Assembly (NCBI RefSeq): GCF_900187265.1 | Contig: NZ_LT906450.1 | Coordinates: forward strand, 2,409,444 to 2,473,443 | DNA: 64,000 bases | Origin: Rhodococcus rhodochrous | GTDB taxonomy: Bacteria; Actinomycetota; Actinomycetes; Mycobacteriales; Mycobacteriaceae | Direction of reading: 5' to 3' | Shown: piece after piece, positions 24,122 to 33,409 of the stretch | Numbering within the stretch: position 1 is the first letter of the stretch | Layout of the letters: every line of letters starts with the position of its first letter | Notes under the pieces: model-generated | Seen by the model: the letters and a program-made list of their open reading frames with translations, nothing else | What the model was told of the DNA's origin: nothing | The model's database searches: none | Made by a program: the position numbers and the translations under genes

Positions 24122-25146
24122 GGGATCGCTCCGATCATGCGCAGGAGAACCAGTCCGTCGGCCGCCGGACTCCCCTCGTTACCGGCGATGGTCACCTCAC
24201 GGATGTCGATGCCGGGTTCGAGCAGGAAGGGGACGAGCTTCTCGTCGACGAGTTCGACGAGTTCTGCTGCGTTGCCGCGCAGTTCGGCGGCGCTCGGCGA
24301 CGGTTCGCGCAGCAGCGGTGTGAGGATCTCGAGGTTGTCGTTGATGTGCGGGAGGCGGGGGATCAGCCATTCCAGGCCTGTGACCATGGTGTTCACGTCG
24401 ATGACGATGTTGAGCACGGCCTCCATGAAGTACGGCACCCGGTCGAGACGTCGTCGCGCGGTGTCGGAGAACAGGAACCCCACGTCGTCGCGAGCGGCAT
24501 CGAGCCGTTGGGACAGGTCCTCCGTCGCGACGACGATGCGATCGATCTGGTCCAGGTTGGCCGCTGCGTCGCTCAGATCATCGGAGACGACCGCCGACAA
24601 CTCGCGGGTCTCCTCCGTGTCCTCGGGCAGCACGTCGTTCAGTCGCGCGAGCGAATCCTGCAGGCGGGTCAGGCTTCCGCCGTTGACGAACATCGCGATC
24701 CGTTCGAGCATGTCCTCGATCTGCGGACCCGGGTCCGTGTCCCGCAGTGGGATCGTGTCGCCGTCCTGCAAGGGCGCACCGCTGCCGTCCTTCGGCGGGA
24801 GCAGAGCGATGTAGATGTCGCCCAGCACTGTGTTCTGCCGCAGTTCGGCGCGGGTGCCCGCCGGCACGACCACCGACTCGCGTACGTCGATCCGGGCGAC
24901 GGCGCTGTGCGGTTCGAGATCGATCGCCCGCAAGGTGCCGACGGAGATGCCTTCGGAGCGGACGTCCGCCCCGGCCGGCAGGCTCAGCAGCGATTCGAAT
25001 TCGAGGTTCAGCCGGTAGGTCGGGCCGCGCACCCCGGACCCGGGCAGCGCGTGGTCGCTGGGATCGAAACTGCATCCGCACAACGTCACCAGAGCGGTGA
25101 GGACCGCACCGATGAGAAGGCGGGACGGGAAGAACGAACGGGTCAC
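24118..25146 (-). CDS. Mce family lipoprotein MceE
   Basis: This is a 342-residue lipoprotein of the Mce complex. The signal ends in a lipobox (LVTLCGC-SFDPS), as is standard for the E subunit (LprK type). The MCE domain (TYRLNLEFESLLSLPAGADVRSEGISVGTLRAIDL) and LRQNTVLGDIYIALLP follow, then long helices. GTG at 25146 overlaps the mceD stop. The encoded order A-F is complete in this operon. Confidence 0.9.
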   Translation of the reverse strand: MTRSFFPSRLLIGAVLTALVTLCGCSFDPSDHALPGSGVRGPTYRLNLEFESLLSLPAGADVRSEGISVGTLRAIDLEPHSAVARIDVRESVVVPAGTRAELRQNTVLGDIYIALLPPKDGSGAPLQDGDTIPLRDTDPGPQIEDMLERIAMFVNGGSLTRLQDSLARLNDVLPEDTEETRELSAVVSDDLSDAAANLDQIDRIVVATEDLSQRLDAARDDVGFLFSDTARRRLDRVPYFMEAVLNIVIDVNTMVTGLEWLIPRLPHINDNLEILTPLLREPSPSAAELRGNAAELVELVDEKLVPFLLEPGIDIREVTIAGNEGSPAADGLVLLRMIGAIP

Positions 25147-26243
25147 GGCGTTGCTCCGATCGTCGACAGGACCAGCTGGGGCAGCGGCACCGACACCGAG
25201 CGGGAGGACACCACGGTGCAGCTGTCGGGTGCGATCTGCTCGAGCGCCGTGCAGGTCAGCGCGGCGTCGGGAGCCGGCACTTCGGCACGGGCTGGGTCGA
25301 GTTCGAGGGCGATCGAGCCGGGACGGGTCTGCACCATGGTCTCGAGCATGGTGATCGTGCCCGGAATGGTGGCGAGCAGTTCGCTCGAGCTTTCCGCCTG
25401 CGTGCGCAGCATCGTCAGCGTGGGCAACGTCGAGTTCAGGGCGTTCATCAGGTACGGGAAGTGCTCGTTGAACAGCCGGTCGAGCGGTCCGACGGCCAGT
25501 GACAGCTTCTCGACGAGGATCTTCGCCACGACGAGCATCTGCTCGATGCCGGCCAGGCCCGGAGCGAACGTCCGGATCGTGGACTCGACGTTCTCCCAGT
25601 CGCCGGTGAGCAGGGTCGTCATCTCGGCCGAGTTGTCGAGGACCTGTCCCAACTGGTCCATGAAGTTGTCGGGGGAGGACAGCAGGTCTGCGAGGTCGCG
25701 CAGTTCGCGGTTGAGCGTCGGCCCCAGGTCTTCGAACTCGCGGCCCGCGTCCTTCAGCGCGGATTCGAGCGGCGCGGTCCCGTCGGGCCCGCGCTCGGTC
25801 ATCTGACGCACGAGCTCGGAAAACGAGCCGAGCGCATCCGACACGCTCACGGGGGTACGGGTGTGCGCCGTGTCGATGCACGTCTCCGGAGACAGGGTCG
25901 GTCCGGGCCGGGGATCGGCGTCGACGAGTTCGAGCCTGCGGTCGGTGAGGATGGACGCGTTGGTGATCACCGCACCGGTCTCGGCGGGAAGTTCGCGGTC
26001 GCCGACGGTCATGTCGACGCGCACGCGCGCACCGTCGGGTTCGATCCGGTGCACGGTCCCGACCGAGATGCCGCGGATGGTCACCGGGGAACCGGGGTAG
26101 AGGCCGTAGGAATCCTCGAAGTACGCGCAGATCGAGGTGTCGTCCCCCGAGGTCGCGGCGAAGGCGGTCGCGCCGGCCACGGCCAGCGCCACGACCGTCA
26201 CCGCGGGAACGAGTCGTCGTGTATTCGTTGTCGGTGTTCGCAC
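25143..26243 (-). CDS. Mce family protein MceD
   Basis: This is a 366-residue exported protein with an N-terminal signal helix (LVPAVTVVALAVAGATAFA) and MCE domain (CAYFEDSYGLYPGSPVTIRGISVGTVHRIEPDG). Helical repeats (DLADLLSSPDNFMDQLG) and a C-terminal cysteine pair region (ALTCTALEQIAPDSCTVV) follow. It starts GTG at 26243, one base after the mceC stop. It is part of a lipid or sterol importer; the cargo cannot be read from sequence. Confidence 0.9.
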   Translation of the reverse strand: MRTPTTNTRRLVPAVTVVALAVAGATAFAATSGDDTSICAYFEDSYGLYPGSPVTIRGISVGTVHRIEPDGARVRVDMTVGDRELPAETGAVITNASILTDRRLELVDADPRPGPTLSPETCIDTAHTRTPVSVSDALGSFSELVRQMTERGPDGTAPLESALKDAGREFEDLGPTLNRELRDLADLLSSPDNFMDQLGQVLDNSAEMTTLLTGDWENVESTIRTFAPGLAGIEQMLVVAKILVEKLSLAVGPLDRLFNEHFPYLMNALNSTLPTLTMLRTQAESSSELLATIPGTITMLETMVQTRPGSIALELDPARAEVPAPDAALTCTALEQIAPDSCTVVSSRSVSVPLPQLVLSTIGATP

Positions 26244-26244
26244 G

Positions 26245-27261
26245 TCAGCACCGTGTTCCCGGCATCGGGAGACAGACGTCGGGTCGCTGGACCGTCAGTC
26301 CGCTCTGGTCGACAAGGGCCTGGCCTTCGGGACCGGCGACGGCCGCCAGTCCTGTGAGGGTGGAACGGAGGGATTCCGTCATCGACTCGACGGAGGCCGA
26401 CAGTTCCGCGCTGCTGTCGGCGGCTTCGACGAGGTGCGGGATGATCGGTTCGACCTTCTCCTGGTACGGGCCGCTGAGGAAGTCGAACAGCAGCCCGGCG
26501 AGCCCGGAGAGTCCGTCGGCGAAGATCTTCACGTCCTGATGTGCCTCGACGATCTTCGGGCCGAGGATCGCGTAGCCCCGGATGATCTCGAGCGCGAGCT
26601 CCTTGTTGTCGTTGGCGGTGCGGAGATACTCGTTGGACAGCTCGAGCAGGCTCTCGATCTGGTCCTTCTGATTCGCGATGACGTCCATGACCGCTTCGAG
26701 ATCGGTGACCGTGATCCGCACCGAATCCGGGGATTCGCCGAGCAGCGCCGCGGTCTTGTCCAGGGCGGTGCGCAGCGCCTCGGTGTCGAGTTCCTCCACC
26801 ACCTCCGTGGCCTCCTCGAACATGTCGTTCACCAGGAACGGTAGTGCTGCGCGGTTCTCGGGGATCGGCTCTGTGAGCGGCTGCCGGCCGGCCGGGTGCA
26901 CCGCGAGATACAGGCCCCCGATGGGGGTGAGCATCCGCACCGACACGGAGGACTGATCACCGACGAAATGCTCGGAGTCCACGGTGAACTCGACGTCGAC
27001 GTGGTCGTCTGCCAGCTGCAGGCCGGTGACCGACCCGACCGGCACACCCGCGATGCGCACGTCGTCGCCCGCAGCGAGCCCCGCCGATTCCGGCAGTTCG
27101 AGTCGGTAGGTCGTCGAACCGACCGGTCGCAGATAGAGCACGAGGACGATGCCTGCGACGAGGGCGAGAACGATCAGACCCGACAGTGCCCACCACATCT
27201 GGGTGCGGGGATCGGCGTCCTCGGCGCCGAAGTCGAGTCGTCCGAACAGGCGGGTGCGCAT
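26245..27261 (-). CDS. Mce family protein MceC
   Basis: This is a 338-residue protein with a cytoplasmic N-terminus, one membrane helix (MWWALSGLIVLALVAGIVLVLYL) and the MCE domain (YRLELPESAGLAAGDDVRIAGVPVGSVTGLQL), then VRMLTPIGGLYLAVHPAG and helices. Its ATG overlaps the mceB stop (ATGA). The C-terminus ends in a short Cys-containing segment (DVCLPMPGTRC). Confidence 0.9.
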   Translation of the reverse strand: MRTRLFGRLDFGAEDADPRTQMWWALSGLIVLALVAGIVLVLYLRPVGSTTYRLELPESAGLAAGDDVRIAGVPVGSVTGLQLADDHVDVEFTVDSEHFVGDQSSVSVRMLTPIGGLYLAVHPAGRQPLTEPIPENRAALPFLVNDMFEEATEVVEELDTEALRTALDKTAALLGESPDSVRITVTDLEAVMDVIANQKDQIESLLELSNEYLRTANDNKELALEIIRGYAILGPKIVEAHQDVKIFADGLSGLAGLLFDFLSGPYQEKVEPIIPHLVEAADSSAELSASVESMTESLRSTLTGLAAVAGPEGQALVDQSGLTVQRPDVCLPMPGTRC

Positions 27262-28298
27262 CAGGCACCTCCGTTGCAGATGGTCAGGGGACGGCCCCGG
27301 AGCAGCACGTCGGCCTCGATCGGCAACTGCACCGCGCCGTTGCTGCACTGGCGGGACTCGTCCACCTGCGGCACCAGTGAGTTGATGCCCTCGAAGATCC
27401 CCGGCAGCACCGACAGGGTGTCGATGGCCGTCTGCGGGTCCGGGATCACCTGGTCCACCCGGACGATGAAATCGTCGTTGCGTTCGAGGAATCCGTCGTG
27501 CTCGGCGGGCGCACCGAGGCCGAGCCGGGAGAGCAGGTTCACCGTGCGGTCGACCTCCGCCATCTCGAGAGCACCGAGCTTGGTCAGGGACAGGAACTCG
27601 GTCATGCGCGTCACCAGCGGTGTGAAGATCGAATGGAAGACTTCGAGGATGTTCTCGAGGTTCTCGGACCGGCCTTCGAGTTGCTCGTTGAGGGCCGTGA
27701 AGTTGTCGAGCAGGGTGCTCATCAGGGCGCTGCGGTCCTCGGCGTAACTCGCGAGCTCGGCGATGTCACGCATCACCGGCGTCGGACTGGACTCGCTGCC
27801 TTCGATCAACGCGGCCACATTGGTCGCAAGCCGGTTGTAGACGGCCGGATCGGCTTCGCGCAGAAGTGGTTTGAGGCCGTTGAAGACCGTGGTGATGTCG
27901 AACGAGTCGACGGTGTTCACGACCAGCTCCGACGGGTCCACCTCCTGACCGCCCTCCTCACTGCGATCGAGTTCGAGATAGCGCTGACCCGTGAGGTTCT
28001 GGAACTTGACGAGCAGCCGGTCCGACTCGCGCAGGCGGTACTCCTCGAGCACCGTGAAGTCGACGAGCGCACGGTTGCCGTCGGACACCGAGATGTCGGT
28101 GACCTTGCCGATCTGTACGCCCCGCAGGCGCACGTCGGCGTTCTCCTTGAGGCCGAAGACATCACCGAACTGGGCCTTGTAGGCGACGGTCGATCCTCCG
28201 ACGGGGCGTTCGATCGCCTGCACGATCAACACGACGATCAGGACGACGACGCCGGCGAGCAGGGCGAGCCGGACGGCTGCCTGGCGTGGAGTTCTCAT
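27261..28298 (-). CDS. Mce family protein MceB
   Basis: This is a 345-residue exported MCE protein: N-terminal helix (LALLAGVVVLIVVLIVQAI), MCE domain (YKAQFGDVFGLKENADVRLRGVQIGKVTDISV) with FQNLTGQRYLELDR, then extended helices including FNGLKPLLREADP and a C-terminal CSNG/TICNGG region. It overlaps mceA and mceC at both ends by stop-start sharing, so the operon is tightly coupled. Confidence 0.9.
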   Translation of the reverse strand: MRTPRQAAVRLALLAGVVVLIVVLIVQAIERPVGGSTVAYKAQFGDVFGLKENADVRLRGVQIGKVTDISVSDGNRALVDFTVLEEYRLRESDRLLVKFQNLTGQRYLELDRSEEGGQEVDPSELVVNTVDSFDITTVFNGLKPLLREADPAVYNRLATNVAALIEGSESSPTPVMRDIAELASYAEDRSALMSTLLDNFTALNEQLEGRSENLENILEVFHSIFTPLVTRMTEFLSLTKLGALEMAEVDRTVNLLSRLGLGAPAEHDGFLERNDDFIVRVDQVIPDPQTAIDTLSVLPGIFEGINSLVPQVDESRQCSNGAVQLPIEADVLLRGRPLTICNGGA

Positions 28299-29311
28299 CG
28301 GGTACCCCCGGTGGTCTCGAGCGGGACCCGGAAGGCCGGGAAGGTGTCGACGAGCACGTCCACCCCCAGGACCACCCGGTCGCCCTGGTGCTGCAGTGCG
28401 CCGTCGGCGCCGTCGACGAGCCGGTCGACCTGGTCGGGGGTGACCCCGCCCAGACTCTGGTTCAGCGGGATCAGGATGTCGAGGAGCATGTCGACGGCAG
28501 ACGAAGTGGGGCCGAGCGCGCCGACGATCTCACCCGAGAGTGCGAGCACCAGATGCGAGACCTCGGTGATCGTCTCGCTCGCCTGCTGCGTGCGGAAGTC
28601 GTCCTCGAGTTCCTCGACGGACGCGATGGCCGACAGAGTGTTCAGTGCCGACGGAGTGAACGCCGCGACACCTTCGGAGACATCCGCGAATTTCGGCAGC
28701 AACTCACTGAGCGGCTCGTTCTGGGTGCGGGCGATGTTGCGCATGACGAGCAGCGACGAGGCGAGCAGCGGCGCCATCTGCTGGGTCAGTTCGGCGGCGC
28801 TGTCGATCGAGTCCGACAGCTGTGGCGTCACCACGTCGAGCAGGAGACGACCGGAATCGCGCAGCACCGTGGTGACGGTGTAGTCCCCGACATCGCCGAG
28901 GGCGAGGGTGCTGCCGGCTCGGATCGGCTCGCCGCCCGGCATCGGGATGAGCTCGAGTGCGGTGGAACCGAAGATGTTCGACGAGACGAAACGGGTGTGC
29001 ATGGCCGTCGACAACTCGTCGACGCGGTTCTCGTCGACACTGAGCGTGACGATCTGTTGCTGCGGGCCCTGCGGTTCTACCTCGATCACCGATCCGATCG
29101 AGATGCCCCGCAGACGCACGGCGGTGTCGGTGGAGACCCCGTCGCCGAGATTCGATGCGGTGACGGCGAACTGCACCTCTCCGGAACGGTCGGGCTGCGA
29201 GGCCCACCAGGCCGCGGTGACGACGAGTGCGGCGGCGACCACGACGGCGAGCCCGCGGATCCGGAGTCCGCGGCGGCTGGGGCCGAAGCCCGAATACTGT
29301 GCTGCGCTCAC
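28295..29311 (-). CDS. Mce family protein MceA
   Basis: This is a 338-residue protein, the first MCE subunit after the permeases. It has a basic N-terminus and membrane helix (LAVVVAAALVVTAAWWA), MCE domain (VQFAVTASNLGDGVSTDTAVRLRGISIGSVIEVEP) and FVSSNIFGSTALELIP. The start is GTG at 29311, 7 bases after the stop of the second YrbE gene. I cannot assign a specific mce number (mce1-4) from sequence by eye. Confidence 0.88.
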   Translation of the reverse strand: MSAAQYSGFGPSRRGLRIRGLAVVVAAALVVTAAWWASQPDRSGEVQFAVTASNLGDGVSTDTAVRLRGISIGSVIEVEPQGPQQQIVTLSVDENRVDELSTAMHTRFVSSNIFGSTALELIPMPGGEPIRAGSTLALGDVGDYTVTTVLRDSGRLLLDVVTPQLSDSIDSAAELTQQMAPLLASSLLVMRNIARTQNEPLSELLPKFADVSEGVAAFTPSALNTLSAIASVEELEDDFRTQQASETITEVSHLVLALSGEIVGALGPTSSAVDMLLDILIPLNQSLGGVTPDQVDRLVDGADGALQHQGDRVVLGVDVLVDTFPAFRVPLETTGGTR

Positions 29312-29318
29312 TGGTTCC

Positions 29319-30203
29319 TCACCCCGAGAAGCTGATCGTCGCGTCGAGGCCCCACATGATGAGCGTGAGCACCATGTCGGTGGTCACGATCAGCACGAGG
29401 CTCGCCCGGATGGCGCGGCCCGAGGCGATCCCGACCCCCTCGGGACCACCGCTCGCGTGGTAGCCCTGATAGGCGTGCACGAGCGTCACGACCAGGACGA
29501 ATACGACCACCTTGATCAGCGAGTAGAGCAGATCGATCGGCTCGGTGAACATATGGAAGTAGTGGTCGTAGGCACCCGCTCCCTGGCCCTGCACCACGGT
29601 GACGGTCGCGCCGGTGGCGGCGAATCCGAGGGCGAGCGCGATCAGGTAGGACGGGACGACGGCGCCGACGGCGGCGATGAGGCGGGTGGAGACGACGTAC
29701 GGGATCGAGTCGATGGCCTGCGCTTCGAGCGCGTCGATCTCCTCCGAGATCCGCATGGCGCCGACCTCGGCTGTGATGCGGCAACCGGCCTGGGCTGCGA
29801 ACCCGATCGCCGCGATGAGGGGAGCGAGTTCGCGGGGATTCGCCAGGGCCGACATGGCTCCGGTCAGCGGTCCCATGCCGAGCATGTCGAGTGCGGAGAA
29901 GCCGACGAGGCCGACCATCGCCCCGGCGACGATGCCGAGGATGGCCAGCACCGGTGCGACGCCTCCGCCGACGATGACTGCGCGGCCGTTGCCCCATGTC
30001 AGGTCGGTGAAGATGGCGACGGTCTGGCGGCGGTTGCGGCGCAGGGCGTGGCCGATGCCTCGGAACGAGACGACGACGAAGTGCAGGTGGAGCCCGAGGG
30101 CTTCGATCGGGTTCCACGCCCGGCCGGCGTGGCGGGTCCACCGCAGACCGCGGGGGCGATAGGGCGACGGCGTCGCAACGGGTCCGCTGCGCGTGGTGCT
30201 CAT
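29319..30203 (-). CDS. YrbE/MlaE permease B of the mce system
   Basis: This is a 294-residue MlaE-type ABC permease with about 5-6 membrane helices (VIVGGGVAPVLAILGIVAGAMVGLVGF; LIAAVGAVVPSYLIALALGFAATG). The MlaE signature AGCRITAEVGAMRISEEIDALEAQAIDSIPYVV contains the E-x-D loop that contacts the MceG ATPase. The ATG overlaps the stop of the first permease gene. MceG itself is not encoded here, which is usual since one MceG serves all mce loci. Confidence 0.92.
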   Translation of the reverse strand: MSTTRSGPVATPSPYRPRGLRWTRHAGRAWNPIEALGLHLHFVVVSFRGIGHALRRNRRQTVAIFTDLTWGNGRAVIVGGGVAPVLAILGIVAGAMVGLVGFSALDMLGMGPLTGAMSALANPRELAPLIAAIGFAAQAGCRITAEVGAMRISEEIDALEAQAIDSIPYVVSTRLIAAVGAVVPSYLIALALGFAATGATVTVVQGQGAGAYDHYFHMFTEPIDLLYSLIKVVVFVLVVTLVHAYQGYHASGGPEGVGIASGRAIRASLVLIVTTDMVLTLIMWGLDATISFSG

Positions 30204-31048
30204 CAGAGGAACCTCATGGGGACGAACATCAGGACCACCTGGGTGATGAAGAGGTTGACGACCATGCAGGCGATGATGCTGAGCACCACGGCCGCATTGA
30301 CGCTGTCCGCCACGCCCTTCGGGCCGCCTTTGGCCTCGAGACCGCGCTGGCTGGAGATGACCGCCACCACGTACCCGAAGACAGCGGCCTTGAACAGGCA
30401 GACGATCAGGTCGGTGGTCGAGGCGAAGCTGCCGAACGACAACCAGTACGAGCCGGGGGCGACCCCCTGACCGAGCGAGGCCACCGCGAAGCTCGCCAGA
30501 ATGCTCATGAGGATGATCAGCACCGACAACATCGGGGCGACGACGACCATCGCCAGGATGCGGGGCGAGACCAGCCTGCGCTGGGGGTCGATGCCCAGGG
30601 TGCGCAACGCGTCGATCTCCTCCCGGATGGTTCGCGAGGCGAGGTCGGCGGAGATGGCCGAACCACCGGCACCACCGATGAGCAGTGCCGCGGCCAGGGG
30701 CGCGATCTGCTGCATCACTCCCATTCCGCCCACCGCGCCGGCCATCGAGTTGGCGCCGACGTTGTCGGTCATGCTGCCGACCTGCACGGCGATGACCACG
30801 CCGAGCGGTAGCGCCACCAGAACGGCGGGCACGGCCGAGACGGAGACGAAGAACCATCCCTGGACGATCGCCTCCCGCATCGGGAAACGACCGCGTGCGA
30901 TGTCGACGATCAGGTATGCGGTGGCGCGGAACGCCAGACGGAGCGTGCGTCCGAATGTGCGTGTGGAGTCGGCGGTGCGTGTGACCACGGCACCCCCGAA
31001 CGTCCGCTCGCCCCGGACGTCTGCGTCCGTGGGTTGCGAGGTCTTCAT
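30203..31048 (-). CDS. YrbE/MlaE permease A of the mce system
   Basis: This is a 281-residue MlaE permease and the first gene of the mce operon proper. It has helices such as VSAVPAVLVALPLGVVIAVQVG and MLSVLIILMSILASFAVASLG, and the signature GSAISADLASRTIREEIDALRTLGIDP. AGGGGGCCC precedes the ATG. The 161-bp region upstream carries a perfect hairpin (31163-31185) after the MpaB-like gene, so the mce genes may have their own promoter. Confidence 0.92.
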   Translation of the reverse strand: MKTSQPTDADVRGERTFGGAVVTRTADSTRTFGRTLRLAFRATAYLIVDIARGRFPMREAIVQGWFFVSVSAVPAVLVALPLGVVIAVQVGSMTDNVGANSMAGAVGGMGVMQQIAPLAAALLIGGAGGSAISADLASRTIREEIDALRTLGIDPQRRLVSPRILAMVVVAPMLSVLIILMSILASFAVASLGQGVAPGSYWLSFGSFASTTDLIVCLFKAAVFGYVVAVISSQRGLEAKGGPKGVADSVNAAVVLSIIACMVVNLFITQVVLMFVPMRFL

Positions 31049-31162
31049 CGGGCCCCCTGATGAACTGCACCGAATCGATCGGTACTGGTCGGAACCGGCG
31101 CCGAAGCAACCGGATCTCCGGGTCGGGTATGTGCAGAACGGCCGACGACTGCACCATCGGCT

Positions 31163-31185
31163 CGCGTCCGCAGCGAGCGGACGCG
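31163..31185 (-). terminator. Hairpin between mpaB-like gene and mce operon
   Basis: CGCGTCCGC-AGCGA-GCGGACGCG is a perfect 9-bp stem with a 5-base loop, about 25 bases after the end of the MpaB-like gene on the minus strand. It may end the tetR-mpaB transcript or attenuate entry into mce. Confidence 0.55.
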
Positions 31186-31209
31186 TGTACGGGGATGACG
31201 ACCGGTGGG

Positions 31210-32073
31210 TCAGACCCCCAGTGCGGCGCGGGCTTCCGGGATCGAGCGGAGGCGCTCGGGAACCAACCGGGAACCGACGTGCGCGAGTGCGAGGATTGCG
31301 CGGAACTCACGTTCGCGGGCCGCGCTCCACGGCACTCCCCAGATCCGGCGGACGGACTCGGGGAATGCGCCGAACATCAGCGTCTCCACCGGCCGCCCCG
31401 TCATCTTCCTCAGGATGGCGGGAAGGGGCCGGGGGAGTGCGGCGAGTTTCGGCTCGAGGGTTGCGATCACGTCCTGTTCGTCGACGAGTTGCTGCATCCG
31501 CCGGGTGCCGGGCGACATCGCGAGCTTGTCGGCGACCCCTCGGTCGACGTAGGCGCGAAGACCTGCCACATCGTCCGGCATGTCCTGCTCACGGACGCCG
31601 AACAGCATGCCGAGCCGGCAGCTCTCCCGGTGGAAGGCCTCCACCTCCGGTGCGGGTTGCGCACCGAAGCAGACCTCGATCGCGTAGATGAGCGATTCGA
31701 TGGTGGTGAGGTGGACCCAGGTCCACACGTCGCGGTTCCAGGCGTGGTATCTCCGGCCGTCGTAGTCGAGTCCGGTGACAGGTCGGTGCATCTCCCGCAG
31801 TTCCCGTGCCGAATCGGCGACGTTCTCGCCGAAGTAGATGCGGTAGGTGTACGCGAGCGTGTTCTCTGCGCGTACCGACGGTTCGGTGAACGATTTCGAA
31901 TGCTGTTCGAGCGCAACCATGACGGTGGGGTGGGTGCCCTGGAGCGACAGTGCCCGGAACAGGAACATGGGCCAGATGCGGCGGTCTGCCAGCAACCGGA
32001 CGAAGGTGCGGTCGGCGACGGGTGCATCGCTTTCGATGTCGGTGCGAACACGTTGTGCGGGAGTGACTTCCAT
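31210..32073 (-). CDS. MpaB/DUF2236 family oxygenase-like protein
   Basis: This is a 287-residue protein of the MpaB/rubber-oxygenase (DUF2236) family. Typical segments are FRALSLQGTHPTVMVALEQHS, RIYFGENVADSARELREMHRPVTG and YHAWNRDVWTWVHLTTIESLIYA, whose conserved His residues bind heme b in characterised relatives. The oxidised substrate is unknown. It lies 43 bp after a TetR gene and 161 bp before the mce genes on the same strand, so a link to a hydrophobic Mce cargo is possible. Confidence 0.82.
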   Translation of the reverse strand: MEVTPAQRVRTDIESDAPVADRTFVRLLADRRIWPMFLFRALSLQGTHPTVMVALEQHSKSFTEPSVRAENTLAYTYRIYFGENVADSARELREMHRPVTGLDYDGRRYHAWNRDVWTWVHLTTIESLIYAIEVCFGAQPAPEVEAFHRESCRLGMLFGVREQDMPDDVAGLRAYVDRGVADKLAMSPGTRRMQQLVDEQDVIATLEPKLAALPRPLPAILRKMTGRPVETLMFGAFPESVRRIWGVPWSAAREREFRAILALAHVGSRLVPERLRSIPEARAALGV

Positions 32074-32116
32074 TGCCGGACTCCTCGGGTTCGATGGCGG
32101 GGAACGGATGCGGAGA

Positions 32117-32752
32117 TCAGCTGTCGGTGGAGGGGTTCGAGGGCACGATCAGGAAGGACAGCATGGTCCGGGCCACCCGTCGTACCCCGTCGTCGGTCGC
32201 GGTGGCGTCACCCAGATCGGGTGCGAGCCACACACTTGCGAAGAACCGCGCGACGATCTCTGCGGCGGTGGCCGTGTCGAACGTGATCCCCGCCCGTTGT
32301 GCGGTGAGGTCGAGTTCGTGGCGGACCGAGGTGAGCAGTGCGGCGGTGATCTGGGGGTCGTGCAGAAGCGGGAGAGCGGCTCCGTCGACGACGAATCGTC
32401 GTGCGACCGGGTGGTTGCGAACGGTACGGACCGCTTCGACGATCCATTCGACTGCGCGCTCGTACGGGTCCTCGATGTCGTCGATGGCCGCGTGGAACCG
32501 CGTGACGAGCTGATCGAGCTCCCACGCGAATGCGCGACCCAGCAGTTCTTCCTTGGTGTCGAACCGCCGGAAGACCGTGGCGCGACCGACTCCGGCCTCC
32601 GCCGCGACGTCGGCCACCGTCGTCCGTTCGAGTCCGTGGTGGCTCAGGCAGCGGATGGTGGCCGCAAGGATTGCGGTGTCGGTCGGATCGGCGTCGGCGC
32701 TCTGGCCGATCAACGCGCCCACGAGGAGCGAACGCACGGGGGTGATACCCAT
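32117..32752 (-). CDS. TetR-family transcriptional regulator
   Basis: This is a 211-residue TetR regulator with the N-terminal HTH AILAATIRCLSHHGLERTTVADVAAEAGVGRATVFRRFDTKEELLGRAF and a helical ligand domain. It heads the minus-strand run tetR-mpaB-mce, so it may control lipid import; that is inference. A perfect inverted repeat 19 bases upstream of its start (32771-32785) is a likely autoregulatory operator. Confidence 0.87.
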   Translation of the reverse strand: MGITPVRSLLVGALIGQSADADPTDTAILAATIRCLSHHGLERTTVADVAAEAGVGRATVFRRFDTKEELLGRAFAWELDQLVTRFHAAIDDIEDPYERAVEWIVEAVRTVRNHPVARRFVVDGAALPLLHDPQITAALLTSVRHELDLTAQRAGITFDTATAAEIVARFFASVWLAPDLGDATATDDGVRRVARTMLSFLIVPSNPSTDS

Positions 32753-32770
32753 AGTTCGGGGACGGTATCA

Positions 32771-32785
32771 CCGATCTCACATCGG
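32771..32785. promoter_or_regulatory. Inverted repeat upstream of tetR
   Basis: CCGAT-CTCAC-ATCGG is a perfect 5-bp inverted repeat with a 5-bp spacer in the 214-bp region between the divergent tetR and nfeD-like genes. It is placed where a TetR autorepressor would bind. The same region holds an AT-rich stretch with TATAGA (32867-32872) pointing toward nfeD. Confidence 0.45.
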
Positions 32786-32966
32786 CAAAAGGATGTGTTT
32801 CGGCCAACTTCACTTATGAGCCCGTGGGAGTCCGAGCGGGACGGAAAACGGAAAAATATAGAACTTTCGGCCCGTGAATCTCCCCTCCGGAACCAGCATC
32901 GAGGTCGAGGAGTCCACAGGGCTTCCTCGACCAGGGCATCTGCCAGGATGTCCGATTTGTGGTTCG

Positions 32967-33407
32967 ATGGTGACCGTGGCCGCATTGATTTGGTTGATCG
33001 CCGGAGTGGCGTTGGCGGCCGGCGAAGCGCTCACGGGCGATTTCGCGCTGCTGATGCTCGGCGGTGCAGCGCTCGTCACCGGGGGTGTCTCCGCGGTGAC
33101 CGATCTGCCCGTCTGGATCGACGCGGTGATCTTCGCCGTGACCTCGCTGGTTCTGCTGGCCGGTGTCCGGCCGATCCTGAGGCGGCGGTACTCCCAGCCG
33201 CCCGCTCTGCCCACCGGGATCGACGCTCTTCCGGGAAAGCATGCGCTGGTCCTCGAGCAGGTGGGGGAGCATTCCGGGCGTGTGAAGATCGACGGTGAGG
33301 TGTGGACCGCCAGGCCGCTGGACGCCACCGAGGTGTACGAGCCGGGAACGACAGTGACAGTGATGCAGATAGACGGCGCGACAGCCGTCGTATGGAGGGG
33401 TGTCTGA
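32967..33407 (+). CDS. NfeD-like membrane protein (Rv1487-like)
   Basis: This is a 146-residue short NfeD: three hydrophobic segments in the first 75 residues (VAALIWLIAGVALAAGEAL, FALLMLGGAALVTGGVSA, VIFAVTSLVLLAGV), then a C-terminal OB fold (GKHALVLEQVGEHSGRVKIDGEVWTARPL). NfeD proteins partner with stomatin-like proteins; the SPFH gene starts 2 bp after its stop. The ATG at 32967 fits the mycobacterial start; an opening 31 codons upstream adds a non-hydrophobic leader. This resumes the Rv1487-Rv1488 backbone. Confidence 0.88.
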   Translation: MVTVAALIWLIAGVALAAGEALTGDFALLMLGGAALVTGGVSAVTDLPVWIDAVIFAVTSLVLLAGVRPILRRRYSQPPALPTGIDALPGKHALVLEQVGEHSGRVKIDGEVWTARPLDATEVYEPGTTVTVMQIDGATAVVWRGV

Positions 33408-33409
33408 GG

